Source: Actinomycetota bacterium (GTDB lineage Bacteria; Actinomycetota; Acidimicrobiia; IMCC26256; BP-133). From it: a DNA stretch of 11,671 bases. Every line of letters starts with the position of its first letter. The first letter of the stretch is position 1. Under the pieces are notes generated by a model. The model ran no database searches. It was given only the letters and a program-made list of their open reading frames with translations, and was not told the DNA's origin. Shown piece after piece: positions 6,523 through 11,671 of this stretch. A program made the translations under genes and the position numbers. The stretch spans positions 1 to 11,671 of the forward strand of contig JAUZEX010000146.1 of the NCBI GenBank assembly GCA_030838815.1. Reading direction: 5' to 3'.

Positions 6523-6603
6523 TGGGCCGGGATGGGTTCGAACCATCGTAGCTTCCGCAACGGTTTTACAGACCGTCTCCTTTGGCCACTCGGACACCGA
6601 CCC
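6523..6603 (-). tRNA. tRNA-Tyr (anticodon GTA)
   Basis: The minus strand folds as a class II tRNA: acceptor GGGTCGG pairs with CCGGCCC (one T-G), anticodon stem ACGGT/ACCGT with loop CTGTAAA, a long variable arm, and T stem GATGG/CCATC with TTCGAAC. The anticodon GTA reads tyrosine codons. The 3' CCA is not encoded. The gene diverges from yajQ with only 55 bases between them. TATGCT (minus strand, 6614-6619) is a plausible -10, though no clear -35 is seen. The tRNA has its own terminator, so it is transcribed separately from the Thr-Met pair 6.4 kb away. Confidence 0.95.
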
Positions 6604-6658
6604 GAGGGCGCCTAGCATAGCGGTCCCGTCCCTCTCCCCTCCCCTGGAGGCGCCGGTC

Positions 6659-7147
6659 ATGCCCAGCTTCGATGTGGTCTCGCAGGTCGACATGCAGGAG
6701 GTGCGCAACGCCATCGACCAGGCGAGCCGGGAGATCGTCAACCGGTTCGACTTCAAGGGCACCGACAGCTCGATCGATCTCGCCGACACCGAGATCACCC
6801 TCCACTCCAACACGGAGCAGAAGCTCAAGGCGCTCGTCCAGGTGCTGGAGGAGAAGTTCGTCCGCCGCAGCGTGCCCCTCAAGGCGCTGGCCTACGGGAA
6901 GGTCCAGGAGGCGGCCAAGGGCGCGGCGCGTCAGGTCGTCACCCTCAACGTGGGGATCTCCGACGAGAAGGCCCGGGAGATCAACAAGTTCATCAAGGCC
7001 GAGGGGCCGAAGGGCGTGCAGAGCCAGGTCCAGGGAGACCAGCTCCGGGTGACGGGCAAGAAGCGCGACGACCTGCAGGCGACCATCGCCGCGCTGAAGG
7101 GGCACGATTTCGACGTGCCCCTCCAGTTCACGAACTTCCGGGATTAG
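6659..7147 (+). CDS. yajQ: YajQ family nucleotide-binding protein
   Basis: This 162-residue protein matches YajQ (UPF0234) along its whole length. It begins MPSFDVVSQVDMQEVRNAID, continues with NRFDFKGTDSSIDL (28-41) and GKVQEAAKGAARQVV (80-94), and ends HDFDVPLQFTNFRD, all hallmarks of the family. YajQ proteins have two ferredoxin-like halves. Members bind nucleic acid or nucleotides; one in Xanthomonas is a cyclic-di-GMP effector, but the role in actinobacteria is unclear. The start at ATG 6659 has GGAGG eight bases upstream. It diverges from tRNA-Tyr and converges with htpX across a pair of hairpins. Confidence 0.95.
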   Translation: MPSFDVVSQVDMQEVRNAIDQASREIVNRFDFKGTDSSIDLADTEITLHSNTEQKLKALVQVLEEKFVRRSVPLKALAYGKVQEAAKGAARQVVTLNVGISDEKAREINKFIKAEGPKGVQSQVQGDQLRVTGKKRDDLQATIAALKGHDFDVPLQFTNFRD

Positions 7148-7188
7148 CCGCCAAGTGCCCGGCCGAAGGCCGGAATAGCACTTGGCGG
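7148..7188. terminator. Nested hairpin terminator after yajQ
   Basis: Directly after the yajQ stop, CCGCCAAGTGC (7148-7158) pairs perfectly with GCACTTGGCGG (7178-7188). It encloses a second perfect stem, CCGGCC/GGCCGG, with a GAA loop. No T-run follows on either strand, as is common for GC-rich actinobacterial terminators. It sits between convergent yajQ and htpX and likely stops transcription in both directions. Confidence 0.7.
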
Positions 7189-7201
7189 AACAGAAGGGAC
7201 G

Positions 7202-7218
7202 GGCGGCCGAAGGCCGCC
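7202..7218. terminator. Second hairpin, after htpX
   Basis: GGCGGCC (7202-7208) pairs with GGCCGCC (7212-7218) around GAA, eight bases past the end of htpX on the minus strand. Its core, GGCCGAAGGCC, is identical to the inner stem-loop of the neighbouring terminator at 7148-7188. It probably terminates htpX. Confidence 0.55.
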
Positions 7219-7226
7219 GCCCAGCA

Positions 7227-8090
7227 TTAAAAGCGGGCCGCGCCAGGGTGCATCTGCCGCAGACGGGCGATGCGCTCCTCGGTCGACGGGTGCGTCATGA
7301 ACAACCGGCCGGCGTTCACCTTCCGGCCCGTCAGCGGATAGATGATGTAGGCCTGGGCCTGGGCAGGGTTCACGTCCATCGGGATCCGCCTGGCGCCGGC
7401 CTCGATCTTCTCCAGGGCCCGGGCCAGGGGCTCGCCCGTCCCCAGCAGAAGCGCTCCGCTCCGGTCGGCTTCGAACTCCCGGGAGCGGGACAGCGCCATC
7501 TGCAGGAGCCCGGCGGCCAGCGGCGCCAGCAGGACCAAGGCGAGCTCGCCGAATACGTTGCGGTCACGGTCCCGGCCCCCGCCGCCGAAGATCGCCCCCC
7601 ACATGGCGATGCGGGCCACGAACGTGATGGCCATGGCGATGGCGGCCGCCACCGAGCCGATCAGAATGTCGCGGTTCCCGACGTGGGACAGCTCGTGGGC
7701 CAGCACGCCCTTCAACTCGTCTTCGCTCAGCATCTGCATGATGCCCTGGGTGCAGGCCACGGCGGCGTGTTCGGGGCTGCGGCCGGTGGCGAAGGCATTG
7801 GGCTGCAGGTCAGGCGTGACGTAGAGCTTGGGCATGGGCATGTTGGCCCGCGTCGTCAACTCCCGCACGATGCGGTACAGCCCCGGCGCCTCGGCCTCCG
7901 TCACCGGCACGGCGCGGGCCGCCTTCACGGCGATCTTGTCCGAGAACCAGTACGACCCGCCGACCATGGCCAGGCCGAGGAACAACCCGATCACGAGGCC
8001 CGGGCCCTTGAAGACCGCGCCGCCGACCAGGATGAAGAAGCCGCCAAGAGCGGCGAGGAGAACGTATGTCTTGATCGTGTTCTTACTCAT
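7227..8090 (-). CDS. htpX: Zinc metalloprotease HtpX (M48B)
   Basis: This 287-residue protein is full length for HtpX, a membrane protease that degrades misfolded or damaged membrane proteins. Two N-terminal membrane helices (about 8-25 and 30-48) precede the catalytic region. HELSH at 132-136 is the zinc site, and SRSREFEAD (201-209) contains the ExxxD motif, with Glu205 the likely third zinc ligand. Further hydrophobic segments lie around 143-169 and 181-199. The C-terminus has the usual THPSTEERIARLR. The ATG start at 8090 has AGGTGAT upstream, a weak ribosome site. A 154-base gap separates it from the HAD gene, so it may have its own promoter. Confidence 0.95.
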   Translation of the reverse strand: MSKNTIKTYVLLAALGGFFILVGGAVFKGPGLVIGLFLGLAMVGGSYWFSDKIAVKAARAVPVTEAEAPGLYRIVRELTTRANMPMPKLYVTPDLQPNAFATGRSPEHAAVACTQGIMQMLSEDELKGVLAHELSHVGNRDILIGSVAAAIAMAITFVARIAMWGAIFGGGGRDRDRNVFGELALVLLAPLAAGLLQMALSRSREFEADRSGALLLGTGEPLARALEKIEAGARRIPMDVNPAQAQAYIIYPLTGRKVNAGRLFMTHPSTEERIARLRQMHPGAARF

Positions 8091-8151
8091 CTGGCATCAC
8101 CTACCTGCTTCAACGGTACCGGCCGACCGCTCGTTCCCGATCTCCAACCCG

Positions 8152-8165
8152 GTGTCCACTGACAC
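8152..8165. promoter_or_regulatory. Short palindrome in the htpX upstream region
   Basis: GTGTC (8152-8156) and GACAC (8161-8165) form a perfect inverted repeat around a 4-base centre, about 65 bases before the htpX start on the minus strand. It could be an operator or hairpin in the htpX leader. Five-base arms are short enough to arise by chance. Confidence 0.2.
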
Positions 8166-8244
8166 ATTCGGAGCCAAAGCTGGGGCGGGCCGGGGAACCG
8201 GCTGAGATCCAGGTAGGAGAAGCGAAAGCCCCCGCCCGTGACCG

Positions 8245-8724
8245 TCAGTCGTAGTAGCCGGAGTGGATGTAGATGCAGGGAACGCCGACGGCGCGGAACA
8301 TCTCGGCGTTGCGGCGGTCGTCCTCGAAGGCGAGGCGGAGGACGAAGCCCTTCGACCGGAGGTCGGCCACGGCCTCTTCCTTGAACTCCCGGGCCATCGA
8401 GTAGTCGCCGCCTTCGCGCATGAGGAGGGCGTCCCAGCGGATGTCGTAGCGGGCCAGCCAGGCCTCGGTCAGGGGGTGGACCCGGGCCGGGCGGCCGGTC
8501 AGGAGCACGACCCGCAGCTTGGGGTCCAGGAGGTCGAGCAGGGTCTTCACCTCCTCGATGACCTGGTCCTCGCCGCAGGCGTCGAAGAACCCCCGCCAGT
8601 CGGGCCAGGGCTCCTCGAGGTAGTGCTGGCGGCGGGCGGCGTCGGAGAGGACTCCGTCGATGTCGACCACGACCGTCGGACCCGGTTCGACAGGGCCCGC
8701 CCGCCATGTCCAGTGCTGCGCCAC
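8245..8724 (-). CDS. HAD-superfamily phosphatase, T4 Pnkp-like
   Basis: This 159-residue protein has the HAD motifs in order: VVVDIDGVLSD at 18-28 (nucleophile Asp21 and general acid Asp23), LLTGRP at 74-79 (motif II Thr76), a likely motif III Lys115 or nearby, and FEDDRRNAEMF at 133-143 (motif IV acidic residues). The spacing, the FEDDRRN.E.FR..GV ending and YIHSGYYD at the C-terminus resemble the 3'-phosphatase domain of T4 polynucleotide kinase and related stand-alone phosphatases. No kinase P-loop is present. The start is GTG 8724, with AAGGAAGG nine bases upstream overlapping the end of the methyltransferase gene. The four-base gap implies co-transcription with that gene. Substrate unknown. 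Confidence 0.8.
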   Translation of the reverse strand: MAQHWTWRAGPVEPGPTVVVDIDGVLSDAARRQHYLEEPWPDWRGFFDACGEDQVIEEVKTLLDLLDPKLRVVLLTGRPARVHPLTEAWLARYDIRWDALLMREGGDYSMAREFKEEAVADLRSKGFVLRLAFEDDRRNAEMFRAVGVPCIYIHSGYYD

Positions 8725-8728
8725 GGCT

Positions 8729-9979
8729 TCAGACCTTCCTTCCGAGGATCGTCACCCGGTGGGCACCGAGCCCGGCCGGGTCGAGGAGGGCGTCGGCCTC
8801 GTGGACCCGGCTGCGGGCGGCGATGGCGGCGAGGTCGGTGGCGGCCCGGCCGTGCCAGGCGGCCCGGGCCTCCTCGACGAACTCGTCGACGCCGAGGCGA
8901 TGGAGCCACTCGGCCTGGGTCGTCTCGGTGAGGACGGACAGGCCGACGGTGGCCGCCGCCCGGCGGAGCCCCTCCAACGGGACGTCGGCCGTGATGTCCT
9001 GGGAGCCCGGAGCGTCGAGCGGCGAACCGCCCCGACGCTGGGCCCGGTAGGTGCGGAGCCATCCGGCCTGGCCCCGGGCGGCCAACTCCTCGACGGGCGC
9101 GGCGTAGTCGATGACGACGATGACGCCACGGCGCAGCGTGGCGGCGGCCGAGCGGAGCCACTCGACGAGAGCGGTGGGGACCGGCAGGCGGGCGCCGACC
9201 GGGATGTCGTGGCCTTCGACGAGGCGGTCGGCGAGAGTAGCCAGGCCGTCGTCGGCGGGGAGGGCGAGCTCGGCGAAGACCGGGGCCCGGGCGGGCTCCG
9301 GCTCGTCGGACGGGTCTTCCCCGGGAGGGTATGCCGGCGGGCGCCCGGGGGAGCCGGGGACAGGGCCTTCGGCGACGCGGATCTCGTTCCAGCCGTCGCC
9401 GGTGGTGCGTTCGACGATGCGGAACGGGAGGTTGTCGGCCAGCTCGTTGGCGACGATCACGCCGAGCGCCGGCCCGGCCGGGAGCTCTTCGAGGGCGGTC
9501 ACCATCGGGCCGGAGCCGGGCACGGCGACGGGTTCCTCGTCAGGTTCGGGCGCCACGGCCGGGCCGAGAACCAACTCGGCGGGCTCCAGGGGGAGGTACT
9601 CCGCCTGGGCCGCCCGCAGGCCGGCCGAGCGCTCGACCAGCACGTAGCGGAGAGCCGGAGCGCACCGGGGCCCGGCCCGGAGGACATCGCGGGCCAGCTG
9701 GCCCCGGCCGGCGCCGGCGTCGACGACCAGGAACGGGTCGGGCCGGCCGAGCTGGTCCCACCAGCCGTCCACTGCCCGGCCCACCAGCGCCCCGAACAGG
9801 GATCCGACCTCCACGCTGGTGAGGAAGTCGCCGTCGGCCCGGCCCGCTCCCCCGGCCCGGGCGAAGAATCCCCCGGCCGGGTCGTACAGGGCGGCATCCA
9901 TCCACTCGTCGAACGGGAGCGGGCCCCGGCGGCGGATCCGCTCCGCCAGCCGGGCGGCCAGGTCGGGCTGCGCCGAGAT
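8729..9979 (-). CDS. MidA/NDUFAF7-like SAM-dependent methyltransferase (complex I assembly factor family)
   Basis: This protein belongs to the COG1565/DUF185 family, whose eukaryotic members (MidA/NDUFAF7) methylate an arginine of a complex I subunit during assembly. Numbered from the first ATG (9901), hallmarks are DFLTSVEVGSLFG (25-37), the SAM-binding loop DAGAGRGQLARD (61-72), NELADNLPFRIV (152-163) and GSQDITADV (299-307). It lies directly behind nuoN, which supports the complex I link. The start is unusual. Family homology (RGPLPFDEWM...LYDP) begins before ATG 9901, yet between the in-frame nuoN TAG and that ATG there is no ATG, GTG or TTG. I favour ATC 9979 (416 residues), which has GAAGGG seven bases upstream. 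A CTG codon or ATG 9901 (390 residues) are alternatives. Function in this host is inferred. Confidence 0.85.
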   Translation of the reverse strand: MSAQPDLAARLAERIRRRGPLPFDEWMDAALYDPAGGFFARAGGAGRADGDFLTSVEVGSLFGALVGRAVDGWWDQLGRPDPFLVVDAGAGRGQLARDVLRAGPRCAPALRYVLVERSAGLRAAQAEYLPLEPAELVLGPAVAPEPDEEPVAVPGSGPMVTALEELPAGPALGVIVANELADNLPFRIVERTTGDGWNEIRVAEGPVPGSPGRPPAYPPGEDPSDEPEPARAPVFAELALPADDGLATLADRLVEGHDIPVGARLPVPTALVEWLRSAAATLRRGVIVVIDYAAPVEELAARGQAGWLRTYRAQRRGGSPLDAPGSQDITADVPLEGLRRAAATVGLSVLTETTQAEWLHRLGVDEFVEEARAAWHGRAATDLAAIAARSRVHEADALLDPAGLGAHRVTILGRKV

Positions 9980-11455
9980 CTACAGGCCCTTCGTGGCCAG
10001 CTCGCCGAGGCGGGCGAAGAGGTTGGGGTAGACGCCGATGGCCACGATGAGCGCCGACGGCAGAGCGATGGCCGCCCCGAGCGCCACCGGCACCCGGGCC
10101 GTGCCGCCGCCGTCGGCCGGGGCGGGCCGGAACCACATCATCCCCGCCACCCGGGCGTAATAGAACAGCGCGATCACCGAGTTGACGGCGGCCAGCACGC
10201 CGAGGATGACGGCCTGCTTGGTGCCGGCATCGAGGACCGATTTGAAGACGACGAGCTTGGCGTACCAGCCGCCCAGCGGCGGGATGCCCGCCAGGGAGAA
10301 CAGGAAGAGCGACATCGTCACGGCCAGGCCCGGTGCGTAGTTGAACAGGCCGGCGTAGGAGTCGATCTCTGCCGAGCGCGTCTTGCGGGCCACGGCGATG
10401 AGGACGGCGAAGGCCCCGAGGTTCATCACGGCGTAGATGAGGAGGTAGACGACCGTGGCCGAGAAGGCGCCGGGCCGCGCCGACCCGTCACCCTGGTTGG
10501 CGACGGCGAACGGCACCAGCATGAAGCCGCCCTGGGCGATCGACGAGTAGGCCAGCATCCGTACGAGGTTCGTCTGGCGGAGGGCGATGAGGTTCCCGAC
10601 GGTCATCGACGCCGCGGCCAGGACCCACAGGATCGGCTGCCAGGCGTCGCTCCGGCCGAAGAACCCGACGTAGACCAGGCTGAGCAGGGCCACGAAGCCG
10701 CCGGTCTTCGACGCCACCGACAGGAACGCGGTGACGGGGGTCGGCGCCCCCTCGTAGGAGTCGGGGGCCCAGAAGTGGAATGGCACCGCCGACACCTTGA
10801 ACGCGAACCCCACGAGGGTGAAGAAGATCGCCACGTCGAACAGGTGGCCGCCGGCGCCGGTCGAGACGTAGCGGGCGATCTCGACGAGGCGGGTGTCGCC
10901 CGCCAGGCCGTAGACGATCGACATGCCGTACAGCATCACGGCCGACGACAGCACCCCCATCAGGTAGTACTTGAGCGACGACTCGTTGGACCGGGCGTCG
11001 TGCTTGCGCCAGCCGGCCAGCAGGTAGGTGGGGATCGACAGGGTCTCGAGGGCGACGAAGATGGTGACGAGGTCCCGGGCCGAGGCCATGACGGTCATGC
11101 CCAACAAGGCGGTCAGAAGGAGCGTGTAGTACTCGCCCTGGTAGTAGTCGCCCTCCTCGATGTAGTTGGCCGACAGCAGGACGGTGATGTAGCCGGCCAC
11201 CAGGAACAGCGCCTTCATGAGGAGGGCGTAGTTGTCGACCACGTAGGCGCCGCCGAACATCGTGCGGTCGGCGCCGTTGCCGGCCAGGTAGAGGATCGGT
11301 ACCAGGGCGGCCAGGCAGCCCACGCCGGCCAGGGTCGACGTCCGGTACTTCTCCCGTTCCTCGAACAGGAGGTCGGCCACCAGCACGACCACGATGGCGA
11401 CGGTGAGGATGATCTCCGGGGCGAGGGCGGCGTAGTCGAAATACGGGGCGGGCAC
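9980..11455 (-). CDS. nuoN: NADH-quinone oxidoreductase subunit N
   Basis: This 491-residue antiporter-like membrane subunit of respiratory complex I is full length. The conserved proton-path charges are present: Glu137 (ALETLSIPTY), Lys162 (SSLKYYLMG), Lys220 (FKVSAVPFHFWAPD), Lys250 (SKTGGF) and Lys400 (WYAKLVVF). These correspond to E133, K158, K217, K247 and K395 of the E. coli subunit. APDSYEGAPTPVTAFLSV and LAGIPPLGG are family hallmarks. The start is GTG 11455, with GGAGG upstream inside the end of nuoM, six bases after the nuoM stop. It is followed at once, in the same frame, by the methyltransferase gene. Confidence 0.96.
   Translation of the reverse strand: MPAPYFDYAALAPEIILTVAIVVVLVADLLFEEREKYRTSTLAGVGCLAALVPILYLAGNGADRTMFGGAYVVDNYALLMKALFLVAGYITVLLSANYIEEGDYYQGEYYTLLLTALLGMTVMASARDLVTIFVALETLSIPTYLLAGWRKHDARSNESSLKYYLMGVLSSAVMLYGMSIVYGLAGDTRLVEIARYVSTGAGGHLFDVAIFFTLVGFAFKVSAVPFHFWAPDSYEGAPTPVTAFLSVASKTGGFVALLSLVYVGFFGRSDAWQPILWVLAAASMTVGNLIALRQTNLVRMLAYSSIAQGGFMLVPFAVANQGDGSARPGAFSATVVYLLIYAVMNLGAFAVLIAVARKTRSAEIDSYAGLFNYAPGLAVTMSLFLFSLAGIPPLGGWYAKLVVFKSVLDAGTKQAVILGVLAAVNSVIALFYYARVAGMMWFRPAPADGGGTARVPVALGAAIALPSALIVAIGVYPNLFARLGELATKGL
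9987..9992 (-). promoter_or_regulatory. Ribosome site supporting an ATC start for the methyltransferase
   Basis: GAAGGG on the minus strand lies within the last codons of nuoN, seven bases before the ATC triplet at 9979-9977 that follows the nuoN stop. This spacing is right for initiation there. The region before the downstream ATG 9901 shows no comparable purine run. Confidence 0.4.
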
Positions 11456-11461
11456 CGGCGA

Positions 11462-11671
11462 TCAGCCTCCGTCTCCGAAGGCCTTGCTGATGCCCTGCAC
11501 GGCGCCGTCGGTGACGTGAAAGATGGCGCCGGGGAAGACGCCGAGGCCGAGAATCAGCAGCAGCATCGGCACCCAGGCGAGCCATTCCGGCATGTGGACG
11601 TCGTGGATGTGGGCGTCCTCCCACTCGGCCGGGATCTTGCCCATGGCCACCCTCTGGAGCATCCACAGCAG
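11462..11671 (-). CDS. nuoM: NADH-quinone oxidoreductase subunit M, C-terminal part
   Basis: Only the last 69 residues are in the window; the gene continues past the right edge. The visible part begins LLWMLQRVAMGK, a typical late segment of NuoM (LxWMLQRV). It has one hydrophobic helix (WLAWVPMLLLILGLGVFPGAIF) and ends SKAFGDGG before TGA. NuoM is a proton-pumping membrane subunit of complex I. The position just before nuoN is the standard operon order. Confidence 0.9.
   Translation of the reverse strand: MLWMLQRVAMGKIPAEWEDAHIHDVHMPEWLAWVPMLLLILGLGVFPGAIFHVTDGAVQGISKAFGDGG

Noticed and set aside
1..11671. CRISPR array or intact insertion sequence
   Set aside because: No regularly spaced repeats, no transposase-like frame with DDE or HUH motifs, and no paired terminal inverted repeats were seen.

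Overview
The window looks like a chromosomal segment of a high-GC actinobacterium (phylum Actinomycetota). The evidence is the GC-rich sequence throughout, several GTG/TTG or odd start codons, and gene content and order. Reading down the minus strand from the right edge, the order is nuoM, nuoN, a MidA-type methyltransferase, a HAD phosphatase and htpX. A convergent yajQ follows, then tRNA-Tyr, an accessory stretch, tRNA-Thr and tRNA-Met. As I recall, part of this order (nuoN, htpX, yajQ, tRNA-Tyr, then tRNA-Thr and tRNA-Met before rpmG) also occurs in Streptomyces, where the integrative element SLP1 sits in the tRNA-Tyr gene. An Acidimicrobiia-like lineage is possible, but the sequence alone does not prove a class.

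Right part (about 7200-11671): the tail of the NADH:quinone oxidoreductase (complex I) operon runs on the minus strand. A partial nuoM is followed by nuoN, a MidA/NDUFAF7-like SAM-dependent methyltransferase and a small HAD phosphatase, with gaps of only a few bases. htpX, a membrane zinc protease, follows after 154 bases and converges on yajQ across two strong hairpins. In eukaryotes the MidA family assists complex I assembly, so its place directly behind nuoN makes functional sense. Its reading frame has no ordinary start codon where homology says the protein should begin.

Middle and left part (155-6522): about 6.4 kb of accessory genes separates tRNA-Tyr from tRNA-Thr. From the left these are: a stub of a tyrosine-recombinase N-terminus; a ribbon-helix-helix antitoxin and Fic toxin pair with an apparent two-site operator; a degraded RHS/YD-repeat fragment on the minus strand; a large membrane-anchored protein joining a degenerate FHA-like domain to a periplasm-side or extracellular HExxH metallopeptidase domain; a short secreted Ser/Gly-rich protein with a lysine-rich tail; and a GT39/PMT-like membrane glycosyltransferase. 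The integrase stub, toxin-antitoxin pair and RHS relic fit an old insertion hotspot at the tRNA cluster. I could not find a duplicated attachment site.

The points most worth checking are the nuoN-midA junction, the Fic operator with its conflicting start and promoter, the FHA-like/metallopeptidase fusion, and the interrupted tRNA cluster.
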